From Streptacidiphilus neutrinimicus (GTDB lineage: Bacteria > Actinomycetota > Actinomycetes > Streptomycetales > Streptomycetaceae), in the NCBI RefSeq assembly GCF_000787815.1, contig NZ_BBPO01000055.1, forward strand, positions 1 to 45,250: a stretch of 45,250 nucleotides of DNA. Direction: 5' to 3'. Positions within the stretch are counted from its first letter, which is position 1, and each line of letters opens with the position of its first letter. The translations under genes and the position numbers were made by a program. The notes beneath the pieces were generated by a model. It was not told the origin of the DNA and did no database searches. It was given only the letters and a program-made list of their open reading frames with translations. Shown piece after piece: positions 34,476 through 43,153 of the stretch.

Positions 34476-34491
34476 ATTGCTCTTGCGCAAT
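34476..34491. promoter_or_regulatory. Candidate operator in the divergent leuA/methyltransferase promoter
   Basis: ATTGC-N6-GCAAT, a perfect 5-bp dyad in an AT-richer 207-bp spacer between the two biosynthetic operons. Another ATTGCG lies near the leuA start. It suits a LysR-type or other dimer and would control both arms at once. Confidence 0.4.
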
Positions 34492-34580
34492 ACGGCAACG
34501 GACGTTGACGCCCGTTCTTGTACGCCGCAAGACTCGCCCCGGTTCCGCATCGGCGGACCGTGGACGAACGGAGAGAAGAC

Positions 34581-35270
34581 GTGGTGCAAGCGTTTGAGAT
34601 CAAGGGGAACGACCTCTGGGACCCGACGACGTTCGACGCGCTGCGTCGCCAGCTGATTCCGTCGTTCGACCTCATCTACGAGGCCGCGGTGCGGACCGTC
34701 GCGGCGACCGTGCCGGCGACGCCGCGGGTGCTCGACCTGGGCGCCGGCACCGGACTGCTCAGCGCGGCGATCCTGACCGAACTCCCCGCGGCGAACGTGG
34801 TGCTCGTCGACCGCTCGGAACTGATGCTGGCTCAGGCCCGCAGCCGGTTCGCCAGCCAGGAGGGCGTGACGGTGCAGACCGGGGACCTGACCGACCCGCT
34901 GCCCGAAGGGCGGTTCGACGCGGTCGTCTCCGGTCTGGCGATCCACCACCTGAGCCACACCGACAAGCGGGACCTGTTCCGGCGCATCCGCGAGGCGCTG
35001 CGCCCCGGCGGCGTCTTCGTCAACGTCGAGCAGGTGCAGGGCCCGCTGCCGCACCTGGAGTCCCTCTACGACAGCCAGCACGAACTGCACGTGGCCCGCG
35101 AGCAGGCGCCGGCGCACGAGTGGGCGGCCGGCCGCGAGCGGATGAAGTTCGACAACTGCATCGACCTGGAGACCCAGCTGCAGTGGCTGCGCGACGCCGG
35201 GTTCCGCAGCGTCGACTGCCTCGCCAAGGACTTCCGCTTCGCCACCTACGCCGGGTGGGTCTCCGCGTGA
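34581..35270 (+). CDS. Class I SAM methyltransferase, putative 3-isopropylmalate carboxyl methyltransferase
   Basis: 229 residues. SAM motif I is VLDLGAGTGLLSAA (about residues 51-64), motif II VVLVDRSELML, and motif post-II GRFDAVVSGLAIHHLSH. GTG 34581 is chosen for GGAGAG upstream; GTG 34584 is equally possible. Its stop overlaps the AMP-ligase start by GTGA, so the two are coupled. In cystargolide biosynthesis a methyltransferase esterifies an isopropylmalate intermediate to protect one carboxylate; linkage here to leuA, leuC and leuD supports the same reaction. Other O-methyl acceptors cannot be excluded. Confidence 0.85.
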   Translation: MVQAFEIKGNDLWDPTTFDALRRQLIPSFDLIYEAAVRTVAATVPATPRVLDLGAGTGLLSAAILTELPAANVVLVDRSELMLAQARSRFASQEGVTVQTGDLTDPLPEGRFDAVVSGLAIHHLSHTDKRDLFRRIREALRPGGVFVNVEQVQGPLPHLESLYDSQHELHVAREQAPAHEWAAGRERMKFDNCIDLETQLQWLRDAGFRSVDCLAKDFRFATYAGWVSA

Positions 35271-36817
35271 CAGCCCTCTACGAAGCGGTCGCGTCGGTCG
35301 CGCGGCTCCGGCCGGACGCGATCGCGGTCGAGACCACCGCCGGCGAGCTCACCACCTACGCCGAACTCGTCGCGCAGGCCGACCGGATCACGGTCGGCCT
35401 GCGGGCCCGCGGTGTCACCGAGGGCCGCGTCGTGGTCTGCTCCGGCCTGCCCAACGACGCCTCCTACATGGCCTTCCTGCTCGGGGTCTGCGCGGCCGGG
35501 GCCGCGTACGTCCCGCTGCTCGCCGACTTCGACGCCGCCGCCGTGTCCCGGGCCCTGAGGATGACCGAGCCGGTGCTCTGGGTCGGCCCCGAGAACCACC
35601 ACCGGCCCGGCGTCACGCTGCCCCGCGTGGAACTCGCCGCGCTGCAGGCCCCGCACGCCGACTTCGCCGCCGCCTCCGTCACCGCCGCCCCCGACGCCGC
35701 CGCCGACGCCGCGACAGGCGCGGAGCTCGGCGCGGCGTCAGGCGCGGGGCCGCAGGAGCGGGCGACCGCCCCGGGGACCTTCCGCATGCTGTGGACCTCC
35801 GGCTCGACGAAGGCGCCCAAACTCGTCACCTGGCGTCAGGAGCCCTTCGTCCGCGAGCGGCGGCGCTGGATCGCGCACATCGAGGCGACCGAGCGCGACG
35901 CGTTCTTCTGCCGGCACACCCTCGACGTGGCGCACGCGACCGATCTCCACGCCTTCGCGGCGCTGCTCGCCGGCGCCCGGCTGATCCTCGCGGACCCGCG
36001 TGCCGAGCCCGCGACGCTGCTGGCGCAACTGGCCGCGACCGGCGCCACCTTCACCAGCATGCTGCCCAACCACTACGAGGACCTGGTCGCCGCCGCCGGG
36101 CGGGCGCCCGACGCCGATCTCTCCCGGCTGCGCCGCCCGATGTGCGGCGGCGCCTACGCGAGCCCGGCCCTGATCGCCACCGCCGCCGAGGTGCTCGGCA
36201 TCCGCATCCGCCACGTCTACGGCTCGACCGAGTTCGGCCTCGCCCTGGGCAACATGGCGGACGAGGTGCAGACCGGCGGTGGCATGCACGAGGTCGCGGG
36301 CGTCCGGGCACGGCTGGAGGCGCTCCCCGGGTACGAGAGGGACGACCTCGGCCAGCTGGTGCTCACCTCCGACTGCACCAGCGACGGCTACCTGGGCGAC
36401 GACGAGGCCAACGCGGCCACGTTCCGCGGCCCCGACTTCTGGACCGGTGACGTCGCCCAGCGCCTGGACGACGGCCGCCTCCGCCTGCTGGGACGCGTCA
36501 CCGACCTGGTGCTGGCCGCCGACGGCCCGCTGGCCGTTCCCCAGCTCGACGACCTGATCGCGCAGCGCTGCCCCGTCGCCGAGTCCGTCAGCCTCGCCGT
36601 CGACGCGGACACCCTGACCGACCGCGTGCTCGTGGTGCTGCGCGCCGCGGAGGGAACCCCCGCGGACGACGCCGTGGCCGCCGTCGACGCGCTCCTCGCC
36701 GCCCGCGGGCTGACCAGCGCGGTCCTGGCCTTCGACCGGATCCCGCGCACCGTCGTCGGCAAGGCCGACCGCGCGCTGATCCGCCGCCGCTACATCCCGG
36801 CCGCGGCCTCCTCCTGA
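35267..36817 (+). CDS. AMP-forming ligase (ANL superfamily), putative beta-lactone-forming enzyme
   Basis: 516 residues. Core motifs: A3 WTSGSTKAPKLVTW (near 176-189), A5 HVYGSTEFG, A7/A8 DFWTGDVAQRL and RLLGRVTDLVLAADG, and A10 GKADRALIRRR with the catalytic Lys. The P-loop has Lys where TSGSTGxPK has Gly, an unusual change. There is no carrier-protein gene nearby, so activation probably leads directly to attack by a hydroxyl or amine. With a coupled methyltransferase it is the best candidate to activate the free carboxylate of methylated alkylmalate and allow beta-lactone closure. An Ala-rich insert lies at about 133-165. Confidence 0.82.
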   Translation: MTALYEAVASVARLRPDAIAVETTAGELTTYAELVAQADRITVGLRARGVTEGRVVVCSGLPNDASYMAFLLGVCAAGAAYVPLLADFDAAAVSRALRMTEPVLWVGPENHHRPGVTLPRVELAALQAPHADFAAASVTAAPDAAADAATGAELGAASGAGPQERATAPGTFRMLWTSGSTKAPKLVTWRQEPFVRERRRWIAHIEATERDAFFCRHTLDVAHATDLHAFAALLAGARLILADPRAEPATLLAQLAATGATFTSMLPNHYEDLVAAAGRAPDADLSRLRRPMCGGAYASPALIATAAEVLGIRIRHVYGSTEFGLALGNMADEVQTGGGMHEVAGVRARLEALPGYERDDLGQLVLTSDCTSDGYLGDDEANAATFRGPDFWTGDVAQRLDDGRLRLLGRVTDLVLAADGPLAVPQLDDLIAQRCPVAESVSLAVDADTLTDRVLVVLRAAEGTPADDAVAAVDALLAARGLTSAVLAFDRIPRTVVGKADRALIRRRYIPAAASS

Positions 36818-36856
36818 CGTCGCCGGCGTCAGCGACCTGTTCGGAAAGGGCGAGTC

Positions 36857-38248
36857 TTGACCCCCAAGACCCTGGTAGACAAGATCTGGGACCTGCACGT
36901 CGTGGAGCCCGGAGCGTCCGACCTCCTCTACATCGACCTGCACCTGCTGCACGAGGTCAGTTCGCCCCAGGCGTTCGCCGGGCTGCGCGAGGCTGGCCGC
37001 GCCGTGCGCCGCCCCTCGCACGCGGTCGCCACCACCGACCACGACGTCCCGACCGACGGCCGGGAGCTGCCCGCGGACGCGGGCGCTGCACAGCAGTTGC
37101 GGGTGCTCGCCGACAACTGCCGCGACAACGACATCGAGCTGCACCCGGTCGGAAGCCCGGGACAGGGCATCGTGCACGTGATCGGCCCCCAGATGGGGCT
37201 CACCCGGCCCGGCGCCACCATCGTCTGCGGCGACAGCCACACCGCCACCCACGGCGCCTTCGGCGCCATCGCGTTCGGCATCGGCACCAGCGAGATCGAG
37301 CACGTCCTGGCCACGCAGACGCTGCGGGCCCGGCGGCCGCAGTCCATGGCCGTCACGGTGACCGGCGAGCTTCCGCCGGACGTCACGGCCAAGGACCTCG
37401 CGCTCGGCATCCTCGCCGAGGGCGGCACCGACGCGGGCACGGGGACGCTCATCGAGTTCCGCGGCCCGGCCGTGCGCGCGCTGTCCATGGAGGGGCGGAT
37501 GACGCTCTGCAACATGGCCGTCGAGATGGGCGCCCGCAGCGGCCTGGTCGCGCCCGACGAGACCACGTTCGCGTACCTGAAGGGCCGCCCGCGCGCCCCG
37601 CGCGGCGACCTGTGGGACGAGGCCGTCGCCGCGTGGCGGACGCTGCGCAGCGACGCGGACGCCGTCTTCGACCGCGAACTGGTCGTCGACGCGGGCTCCA
37701 TGGCGCCGCGGGTGACCTGGGGCACCAACCCCGGGCAGAGCGTCGCGGTCGACGGCGCGGTCCCCGACCCGGACGGCATCGCGCACCCCGGAGAGCGGGC
37801 GGCGGCCGAGCGCGCCCTCGCCTACATGGGCCTGCGCCCGGGCACCGCGATGCGTGACGTCGGCGTCGACGTCGTCTTCATCGGGTCCTGCACCAACAGC
37901 CGGATCGAGGACCTGCGCGCGGCCGCCGACGTGGTGCGCGGGCGGCGCGTCGCCGACGGCGTCCGCGGCCTGGTCGTCCCCGGCTCGATGCTGGTGCGTC
38001 AGCTGGCCGAACGGGAAGGCCTGGACCGGGTCTTCACCGCCGCGGGTTTCGAGTGGCGCATGCCGGGCTGCTCGATGTGCGTCGGCATCAACGGCGACAC
38101 CGTCGAGCCGGGGCAGCGCTGCGCGTCGACCTCGAACCGCAACTTCGAAGGCCGGCAGGGTCCCGGGGCGCGGACGCATCTCGTGTCTCCCGCCACGGCC
38201 GCCGCCACCGCCGTCGCCGGGCGTTTCGTCACGCCGGCCGACCTGTAG
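36857..38248 (+). CDS. leuC: 3-Isopropylmalate dehydratase large subunit homologue
   Basis: 463 residues of the aconitase family. The [4Fe-4S] ligands are in [11 protein letters not shown] and [30 protein letters not shown] and the [17 protein letters not shown]-terminus are LeuC signatures. TTG start at 36857 with GGAAAGGG upstream. Follows the AMP-ligase gene by 39 bases and precedes leuD by 11. With LeuD it would convert 2-alkylmalate to 3-alkylmalate. No leuB (dehydrogenase) is present, in accord with diversion of 3-alkylmalate away from leucine. Confidence 0.93.
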   Translation: MTPKTLVDKIWDLHVVEPGASDLLYIDLHLLHEVSSPQAFAGLREAGRAVRRPSHAVATTDHDVPTDGRELPADAGAAQQLRVLADNCRDNDIELHPVGSPGQGIVHVIGPQMGLTRPGATIVCGDSHTATHGAFGAIAFGIGTSEIEHVLATQTLRARRPQSMAVTVTGELPPDVTAKDLALGILAEGGTDAGTGTLIEFRGPAVRALSMEGRMTLCNMAVEMGARSGLVAPDETTFAYLKGRPRAPRGDLWDEAVAAWRTLRSDADAVFDRELVVDAGSMAPRVTWGTNPGQSVAVDGAVPDPDGIAHPGERAAAERALAYMGLRPGTAMRDVGVDVVFIGSCTNSRIEDLRAAADVVRGRRVADGVRGLVVPGSMLVRQLAEREGLDRVFTAAGFEWRMPGCSMCVGINGDTVEPGQRCASTSNRNFEGRQGPGARTHLVSPATAAATAVAGRFVTPADL

Positions 38249-38259
38249 GGAGAAGCCGT

Positions 38260-38868
38260 ATGGGAAGCCGCATGGAACCGCTCGTCCACGTCACCGGCCG
38301 CGGGGTGCCCCTGGACCGGCCCAACGTCGACACCGACCAGATCATCCCCGCCGCGTGGCTGAAGAAGACCACCCGCACCGGCTACGCCGACGGCCTCTTC
38401 GAGCAGTGGCGCCAGGACCCGGACTTCGTCCTCAACCGGCCCGAACGGGCCGGCGCGAGGATCCTGGTGGCCGGCCCGAACTTCGGCTGCGGCTCGTCGC
38501 GCGAACACGCCCCGTGGGCGCTGCACGAGTGGGGATTCCGGGCGGTGATCGCGCCCGGGTTCGCGGATATCTTCCGCAACAACATGCCGAACGCCGGACT
38601 GGTCCCCGTGCGCTGCGAGCCTGCGGTGGCCGCCGCCGTGATGGCCGCCGTCACGGCCGACCCCGCCGCCGAGATCGCCGTCGACGTGGCCGCGCGGACG
38701 GTCGCCTGCGAGGCCGCGGGGGTCCGGGCGGAGCCGTTCCAGCTCGACGACGAGGCCCGTGACCGGCTCGTTTCCGGGCTGACGCAACTGGAGGTGACGC
38801 TGCGCGCCGCCGACCGGATCGCGGCGTACGAGGCGGCTCGCGCCCCCTGGCTGGACGTCACCGCGTGA
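38260..38868 (+). CDS. leuD: 3-Isopropylmalate dehydratase small subunit homologue
   Basis: 202 residues. The swivelling-domain signatures are VPLDRPNVDTDQIIPA, NFGCGSSREHAPWAL and APGFADIFRNNMPNAGL. Two candidate ATGs (38260, 38272); the first has AGGGAGAAG at good spacing. Completes the LeuCD isomerase and ends the right-hand operon. Confidence 0.93.
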   Translation: MGSRMEPLVHVTGRGVPLDRPNVDTDQIIPAAWLKKTTRTGYADGLFEQWRQDPDFVLNRPERAGARILVAGPNFGCGSSREHAPWALHEWGFRAVIAPGFADIFRNNMPNAGLVPVRCEPAVAAAVMAAVTADPAAEIAVDVAARTVACEAAGVRAEPFQLDDEARDRLVSGLTQLEVTLRAADRIAAYEAARAPWLDVTA

Positions 38869-38893
38869 GGCGCTGAGAAGCGGCGGACAGCAG

Positions 38894-38927
38894 CAGCCCC
38901 GGCAGGTCGTCCGACCTGCCGGGGCTG
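38894..38927. terminator. Hairpin terminator after leuD
   Basis: Perfect 16-bp self-complementary arms (38894-38909 and 38912-38927), effectively a 14-15-bp stem with a 4-base loop, 25 bases after leuD. It separates leuD from the convergent ligase gene. Confidence 0.85.
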
Positions 38928-38942
38928 ATCTGTGCGGGGAGC

Positions 38943-38998
38943 CAGGACCGCGGGGGATCAGGACCGCGGGGGAGCCAGGACCGCGGGGGAGTCAGGAC
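38943..38998. repeat. Short tandem repeat, 15-mer in three copies
   Basis: CAGGACCGCGGGGGA occurs at 38943, 38959 and 38976, with a partial CAGGAC at 38993 that overlaps the stop of the convergent ligase gene. Period 16-17 bp, non-coding; probably slippage expansion. Confidence 0.85.
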
Positions 38999-40161
38999 GC
39001 GCTGTCCAGCGGGTCCTGCCACACCGCGCCCGGCGTCTTGTTGGTCCTGGCGATGCGGCGCAGGCGGTCGACCCGCCGGGCGGAGATCGCCTCGGGGTGC
39101 TGGCTGTCGGTGGTGCCGAGCCGCACGTGGCCGCCGGTCAGCCAGCTCCGCACGGCCTCCGGGGCAGCGGTCCCGGTGTACTCGACGGTCATCGAACGTG
39201 CCGCATCTGCCGTGTCGGGGTCCCGGACCAGCACGAGCTGGGCGTCCACCACGCCGGGGCACTGCCGGGCGCGGTCGACGATGTCCGCGGTGTTGACGTA
39301 GTTGCCGAGCAGGCTGAAGCCGTCGTCGGCACGCCCCAGGACCCGGAAGGCGTCGCCGCGTCCGCAGCGGCACTGCGCCGCCTCGACGCGGTCGCCGAGG
39401 CGGTAGCGGACGACGGGCACGGTCCACCCCTCGCCGACCCGCGTCAGCAGGGCGCCGGAGTCCTCCAACTCGAAGATCTCGTCGGCCAGCAGATGGAGCG
39501 TCGTCTCGTCGCAGTCCGGCCCGTTGGACCCCATCGCCCAGGTCTCGACCGAGCCGTAGATGCCCCACAGGCGCACGTCGGGAAAGGCCTGCCGGACCAG
39601 CTCCCGCTTGGCCTCCGTCCAGGCCTCGCCCATCCAGATGATGTTCTTGACCGGCGGCTTGACCCCGGTCTTGAGCACGATCTCCGCGAAGTCGGCCAGC
39701 CCGGACGGGACGCTGGCCAGCACGCTGACGCCGACGTCGCGGAGCATCGGGAGCCGCAGCTCGAGCTCCTCGGCCGTCATCGGCCCCGAGGGGATGACCG
39801 TCGACTCCGTGCGCTCGGCGAGCTTCTGGACGAAGTAGTGGGTGCCCCACATGCGGCCTGCGTCGTACAGGTTGAGCACGACGTCGCCGACGCCCAGCGG
39901 GCGCCAGACCGGCAGGAGCCGGTCGAAGGCCATGTGGTGCGGCAGGTAGGTGAGCTTCGGGGTGCCGGTGGTGCCGCCGCTGGAGACCAGCACGCTGCCG
40001 TCGCGTTCGGCCGCCGCCCTGGTCATGGCCGTGATCTCGGCGGGGCCGCAGACCTCCAGGTCGCAGAGGTCCTTCGCGCCGTCGGGCACCGCCTTGCCGC
40101 CACGTGAGGCGATCGTCCGGGCGTGGGCGAGCAGGATCTCCCGGTCGATGGTTCCGATCAT
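38992..40161 (-). CDS. AMP-forming ligase, phenylacetate-CoA-ligase-like
   Basis: 389 residues. The P-loop VSSGGTTGTPKLTYLP lies near residues 58-73, YGSVETWAMG is the A5 region, and VPVVRYRLGDRVEAAQCRCG with RVLGRADDGFSLLG is PaaK-like. The C-terminal domain is present but short (SARRVDRLRRIARTNKTPGA). ATG 40161 with AGGAG seven bases before. Transcribed alone, opposite to leuD. In a two-ligase beta-lactone pathway, one enzyme would form the lactone and the other would activate the second carboxylate for amide bond formation with the dipeptide amine; which is which cannot be decided by sequence. Confidence 0.82.
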   Translation of the reverse strand: MIGTIDREILLAHARTIASRGGKAVPDGAKDLCDLEVCGPAEITAMTRAAAERDGSVLVSSGGTTGTPKLTYLPHHMAFDRLLPVWRPLGVGDVVLNLYDAGRMWGTHYFVQKLAERTESTVIPSGPMTAEELELRLPMLRDVGVSVLASVPSGLADFAEIVLKTGVKPPVKNIIWMGEAWTEAKRELVRQAFPDVRLWGIYGSVETWAMGSNGPDCDETTLHLLADEIFELEDSGALLTRVGEGWTVPVVRYRLGDRVEAAQCRCGRGDAFRVLGRADDGFSLLGNYVNTADIVDRARQCPGVVDAQLVLVRDPDTADAARSMTVEYTGTAAPEAVRSWLTGGHVRLGTTDSQHPEAISARRVDRLRRIARTNKTPGAVWQDPLDSAS

Positions 40162-40272
40162 GATTCTCCTGGACGATCGATGAATTCAGGTGGAATAGTT
40201 CGCATGCCGCACGGCAGTGGGCCGGAAAAATCCTATGCAGCCCGTCGCCGGGCGGTCCAATAATGATCCTTG

Positions 40273-40282
40273 ATCGGCCGAT
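40273..40282. promoter_or_regulatory. Palindrome in ligase/ATP-grasp divergent promoter
   Basis: ATCGGCCGAT within TTG-ATCGGCCGAT-AA, in the AT-richer 180-bp spacer between the divergent PaaK-like ligase and ATP-grasp genes. A possible dimer site; short, so chance occurrence is possible. Confidence 0.25.
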
Positions 40283-40341
40283 AACAATTTCTGCGCCGGT
40301 CCGGCATTGTCGCGCGCCCGGCGTCCGAAGAAAATGGCGGA

Positions 40342-41619
40342 ATGAATACTCAGACCGTCGTGCTCGTCGGAGTCCCGTGGAGCGTCCACGAGCTGAACAA
40401 CGCGATCCGTGACGCGGCCTCACTCGGCGCCTCGATCGTCGTCGTCGACACACCCGAGTCCCTGGCGCAGATCGGCGACCTCACCAGTGTGCGGACCCGC
40501 GCGGTCGAGGCGCTCGACCCGTCGGTGATCGCCGACTGCGTGCGCGACATCGAGCCGGCGACCGTCCTCGCCATCACCGAGTTCTCCATGGAGCTGGCCG
40601 CGGCCGTGCGCGAGCGGCTCGGCATCCCGGGCACGCCGTCCACCGTCGAGGCCCGGGTCCTGGACAAGTCCGAGACCCGCGAGGTGCTGCGCGACCACGG
40701 GCTCACCAAGGTCGGCTTCCACCGGGCGTCGCTGCTCTCCCCCGGGGAGGACCTGCTCGGCGGCCTCGAGCCGCCGGTGGTGGTCAAGCCGCGGGCGTTC
40801 AGCGGCAGCCACGGCGTGCAGTTCGTCGCCGACCGCTCCGAGCTGGCCCGCGTCTTCGAGCCGTACAACCTGGCCGAGACCGACCGTGACGAGCGTGACG
40901 GCCGGGTGGCCCACCTGTCCGGCGACCGCCGCACCCACGAGGTCCTCGTCGAGGAGTACATCCCCGGCACCGAGATCAGCGCCGAGGGGCTCGTCGTCGA
41001 CGGCCGGCTCACGCTGTTCACCCTGACCGACAAGTTCAACACCGGCACGCCGCACTTCGAAGAGGTCGGCCAGATGGTGCCCAGCCGGCACACCGAGGAG
41101 CGGTGGGCGCAGGTCGAGGAGTACCTCCAGGCGGTCGTCTCGGCGCTGGGCTTCGTCACCTCGCCGATGCACGCCGAGATCAAGCTGCTCGACGACCGTG
41201 TCGAGCTCGTCGAGATCCACACCCGTTATGCCGGCGGCCGGATGATCGAACTGCTCGAAGCGGCGTACGAAATGCGCCCCTACCAGGCGTATTTCGACGC
41301 GATGCTCAACGGCCGCACCCCGAGCCGTCCCCAGTTGGCCGGCGACCACTACGGCGTGGGCTTCTTCACCGGTCGGACCGACGCTCCGCTGGTCTGGCCG
41401 ACCTACGACTTCCCCCACCCCGAGGCCGTCGTCTCGATCGACCTCGACCGGCGCCGGGCTCCCAAGGTCTTCACGTACGAAGGCCTGCGCATCCGCTGGT
41501 GGTTCGCGGGCCACGCCCTGTTCGCGGCGAAGGACCACGCGGTCGTCCACGAGAACATCAGCTTCCTCCAGCGGCACACGCCGGGCACGCCGGGACAGAA
41601 CGGCTCCGGCGGCGAGTAG
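40342..41619 (+). CDS. ATP-grasp amino-acid ligase
   Basis: 425 residues. The ATP-grasp fold is seen from VARVLDKSETREVLRDHGL-type N-terminal lid residues (actual RVLDKSETREVLRDHGL near 108-124), VVVKPRAFSGSHGVQFV (phosphate loop), EVLVEEYIPGTEISAEGLV, and the Mg-binding MHAEIKLLDDRVELVEIHTR with YAGGRM. Such single-enzyme ligases join two amino acids through an acyl phosphate. In belactosin and cystargolide the dipeptide backbone is assembled by this class, so here it is the likely peptide-bond former. ATG 40342; the ribosome site is weak. Confidence 0.88.
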   Translation: MNTQTVVLVGVPWSVHELNNAIRDAASLGASIVVVDTPESLAQIGDLTSVRTRAVEALDPSVIADCVRDIEPATVLAITEFSMELAAAVRERLGIPGTPSTVEARVLDKSETREVLRDHGLTKVGFHRASLLSPGEDLLGGLEPPVVVKPRAFSGSHGVQFVADRSELARVFEPYNLAETDRDERDGRVAHLSGDRRTHEVLVEEYIPGTEISAEGLVVDGRLTLFTLTDKFNTGTPHFEEVGQMVPSRHTEERWAQVEEYLQAVVSALGFVTSPMHAEIKLLDDRVELVEIHTRYAGGRMIELLEAAYEMRPYQAYFDAMLNGRTPSRPQLAGDHYGVGFFTGRTDAPLVWPTYDFPHPEAVVSIDLDRRRAPKVFTYEGLRIRWWFAGHALFAAKDHAVVHENISFLQRHTPGTPGQNGSGGE

Positions 41620-41642
41620 CCGGGCCCCGAGCGAGAGCAGCA

Positions 41643-41673
41643 CTGCCGGGCCGGGGCGTCCCCGGCCCGGCAG
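41643..41673. terminator. Bidirectional hairpin terminator
   Basis: Perfect 14-bp arms (41643-41656 and 41660-41673) with a 3-base loop, between the convergent ATP-grasp and MFS genes. Confidence 0.88.
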
Positions 41674-41692
41674 CATGCAGGCCGGCCGCCCG

Positions 41693-43153
41693 TCAGTCCG
41701 AGGCGAGCGGCTGCGCCGGCGCGCCCGCTTCCGCCTCCTGCGCTTCCTGCGCCTTCTGCGCCTTCTGCGCCGCATCGGTCGGCTCGGCCGCCTCGCGTGC
41801 GAGCGCCAGGCAGGCGACGGCGCCGAGCACCAGCGCCGCGATCGGCAGGAGGGTGGCCGCGCGCATGGCCGGACCGACGCCGCCCGTCACCGACCGCAGG
41901 CCCTGCGCCAGCGCCACGACGCCCGCGGTGAAGACCAGCGCCCCCGCCTGACGCACCGTCTCCAGGACCCCGGAGGCCGCGCCCGTCAGCTCCTGGGGCA
42001 CCTCGCGCATGGCGACCGTGGTCCTCGGCGCGATCGAGCAGCCGTTGCCGACGCCGATCACCGCCATGGGGGCCAGGAAGGCCGTCCACGAGGCCGAGCC
42101 CGTCATCAGCAGCGCCGTCCACAGGATGCCCGCGGCCTGGACGAGCATGCCGGTCAGCAGGATGTGACGCCCCTCCATCCGGTCGGCCAGCCTGCCCGCG
42201 TAGAAGGCCACCAGCATGGACGTCGCCGACGCGGGCGCCAGGATCAGCCCCGCCCGAAAGGGGCTCAGGCCGAGCACCGACTGGGAGTACAGCACGGCCA
42301 GCACCGTGATGCCGAAGGTCGCGCCGGTGATCGCCGCGGCCACCCCGAGCATCACGGTGAAGCTGCGGATCCGCAGCAGGGCGAAGGGCACCAGCGGGTC
42401 CCGGTCCTGACGCTGCCGCTGGCGGACGGCGAAGCCGACGCCGAGCAGCGCGGCCGCCACCAGCAGCGCCCAGACGACGGGGCCCCAGTGCTGATCGGCG
42501 CCGTTGGTCACGGCGTAGGCGAAGCAGCCGAGGGCCGTCGAGGCGAGGACGACGCCGAGCACGTCCAGGCGGTGCTGCCGGCCCGTCCGCAGGTCCGGAA
42601 CGACCGTCAGGCCCGCCGCCACGACCAGCATGCCGATCGGCAGGTTGATCAGGAAGATCCAGCGCCAGCCGACCGCGTCGATCAGCAGACCGCCGAGGGA
42701 CGGGCCGAGCACCGAGGCCACCCCGCCGATCGCGCCCCACACCCCGAGCGCGGTGCCGCGTCGCTCGCGCGGGAAGGTGGCCACGATCAACGTGAGGCTC
42801 TGCGGCATGAGCAGCGCCGCGCCGACGCCCTGCAGCACGCGGGCGCCCACGAGGACACCGGGCGCCGTCGCGAGCCCGCACAGCAGGCTCGCGACGGTGA
42901 AGAACGCGATGCCCACGACGAACAGCTGTCGCGGGCCGTACCGGTCGCCCAGCCGGCCCGCCGTGATGAGCAGGACGGTGACGGTGATGATGTAGCCGTT
43001 CAAGGCCCACAGCGCCACGGGCAGCGTGGTGTGCAGGGAGCCGATGATGCCGGGGATCGCGATGGTGACCATCGTGGAGTCCAGCAGGGTCATGAAGTAG
43101 CCCAGGGACAACACGACCAGCGTCGCCCACGGGTTGTCGCGCAGCCGGCTCAC
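41693..43153 (-). CDS. MFS drug exporter, DHA2 (14-helix) type
   Basis: 486-residue integral membrane transporter. Motif A GRLGDRYGPRQ follows helix 2, and motif C is in GVASVLGPSLGGLLIDAVGW-RWIF. Helix 1 carries FMTLLDSTMVTIAIP, the Asp signature of DHA2 drug:H+ antiporters. The C-terminal tail is Ala/Gln/Lys-rich and likely cytoplasmic. The GTG start overlaps the hydrolase stop by GTGA. The natural role is export of, and self-protection from, the cluster product. Confidence 0.92.
   Translation of the reverse strand: MSRLRDNPWATLVVLSLGYFMTLLDSTMVTIAIPGIIGSLHTTLPVALWALNGYIITVTVLLITAGRLGDRYGPRQLFVVGIAFFTVASLLCGLATAPGVLVGARVLQGVGAALLMPQSLTLIVATFPRERRGTALGVWGAIGGVASVLGPSLGGLLIDAVGWRWIFLINLPIGMLVVAAGLTVVPDLRTGRQHRLDVLGVVLASTALGCFAYAVTNGADQHWGPVVWALLVAAALLGVGFAVRQRQRQDRDPLVPFALLRIRSFTVMLGVAAAITGATFGITVLAVLYSQSVLGLSPFRAGLILAPASATSMLVAFYAGRLADRMEGRHILLTGMLVQAAGILWTALLMTGSASWTAFLAPMAVIGVGNGCSIAPRTTVAMREVPQELTGAASGVLETVRQAGALVFTAGVVALAQGLRSVTGGVGPAMRAATLLPIAALVLGAVACLALAREAAEPTDAAQKAQKAQEAQEAEAGAPAQPLASD

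Noticed and set aside
32673-38868. Ordinary leucine biosynthesis operon
   Set aside because: leuB is missing and the genes are interspersed or coupled with a methyltransferase and AMP ligases in divergent operons.
38943-38998. Possible CRISPR-like direct repeats
   Set aside because: Units are 15 bp with 1-2 bp between them, no spacers and no cas genes; simple slippage repeat.
29914-41619. D-cycloserine-type pathway, suggested by a DapF-like protein and an ATP-grasp enzyme
   Set aside because: The DapF-like protein lacks both cysteines needed for racemisation, and the arginase-like, heme and serine-transferase genes of that pathway are absent.
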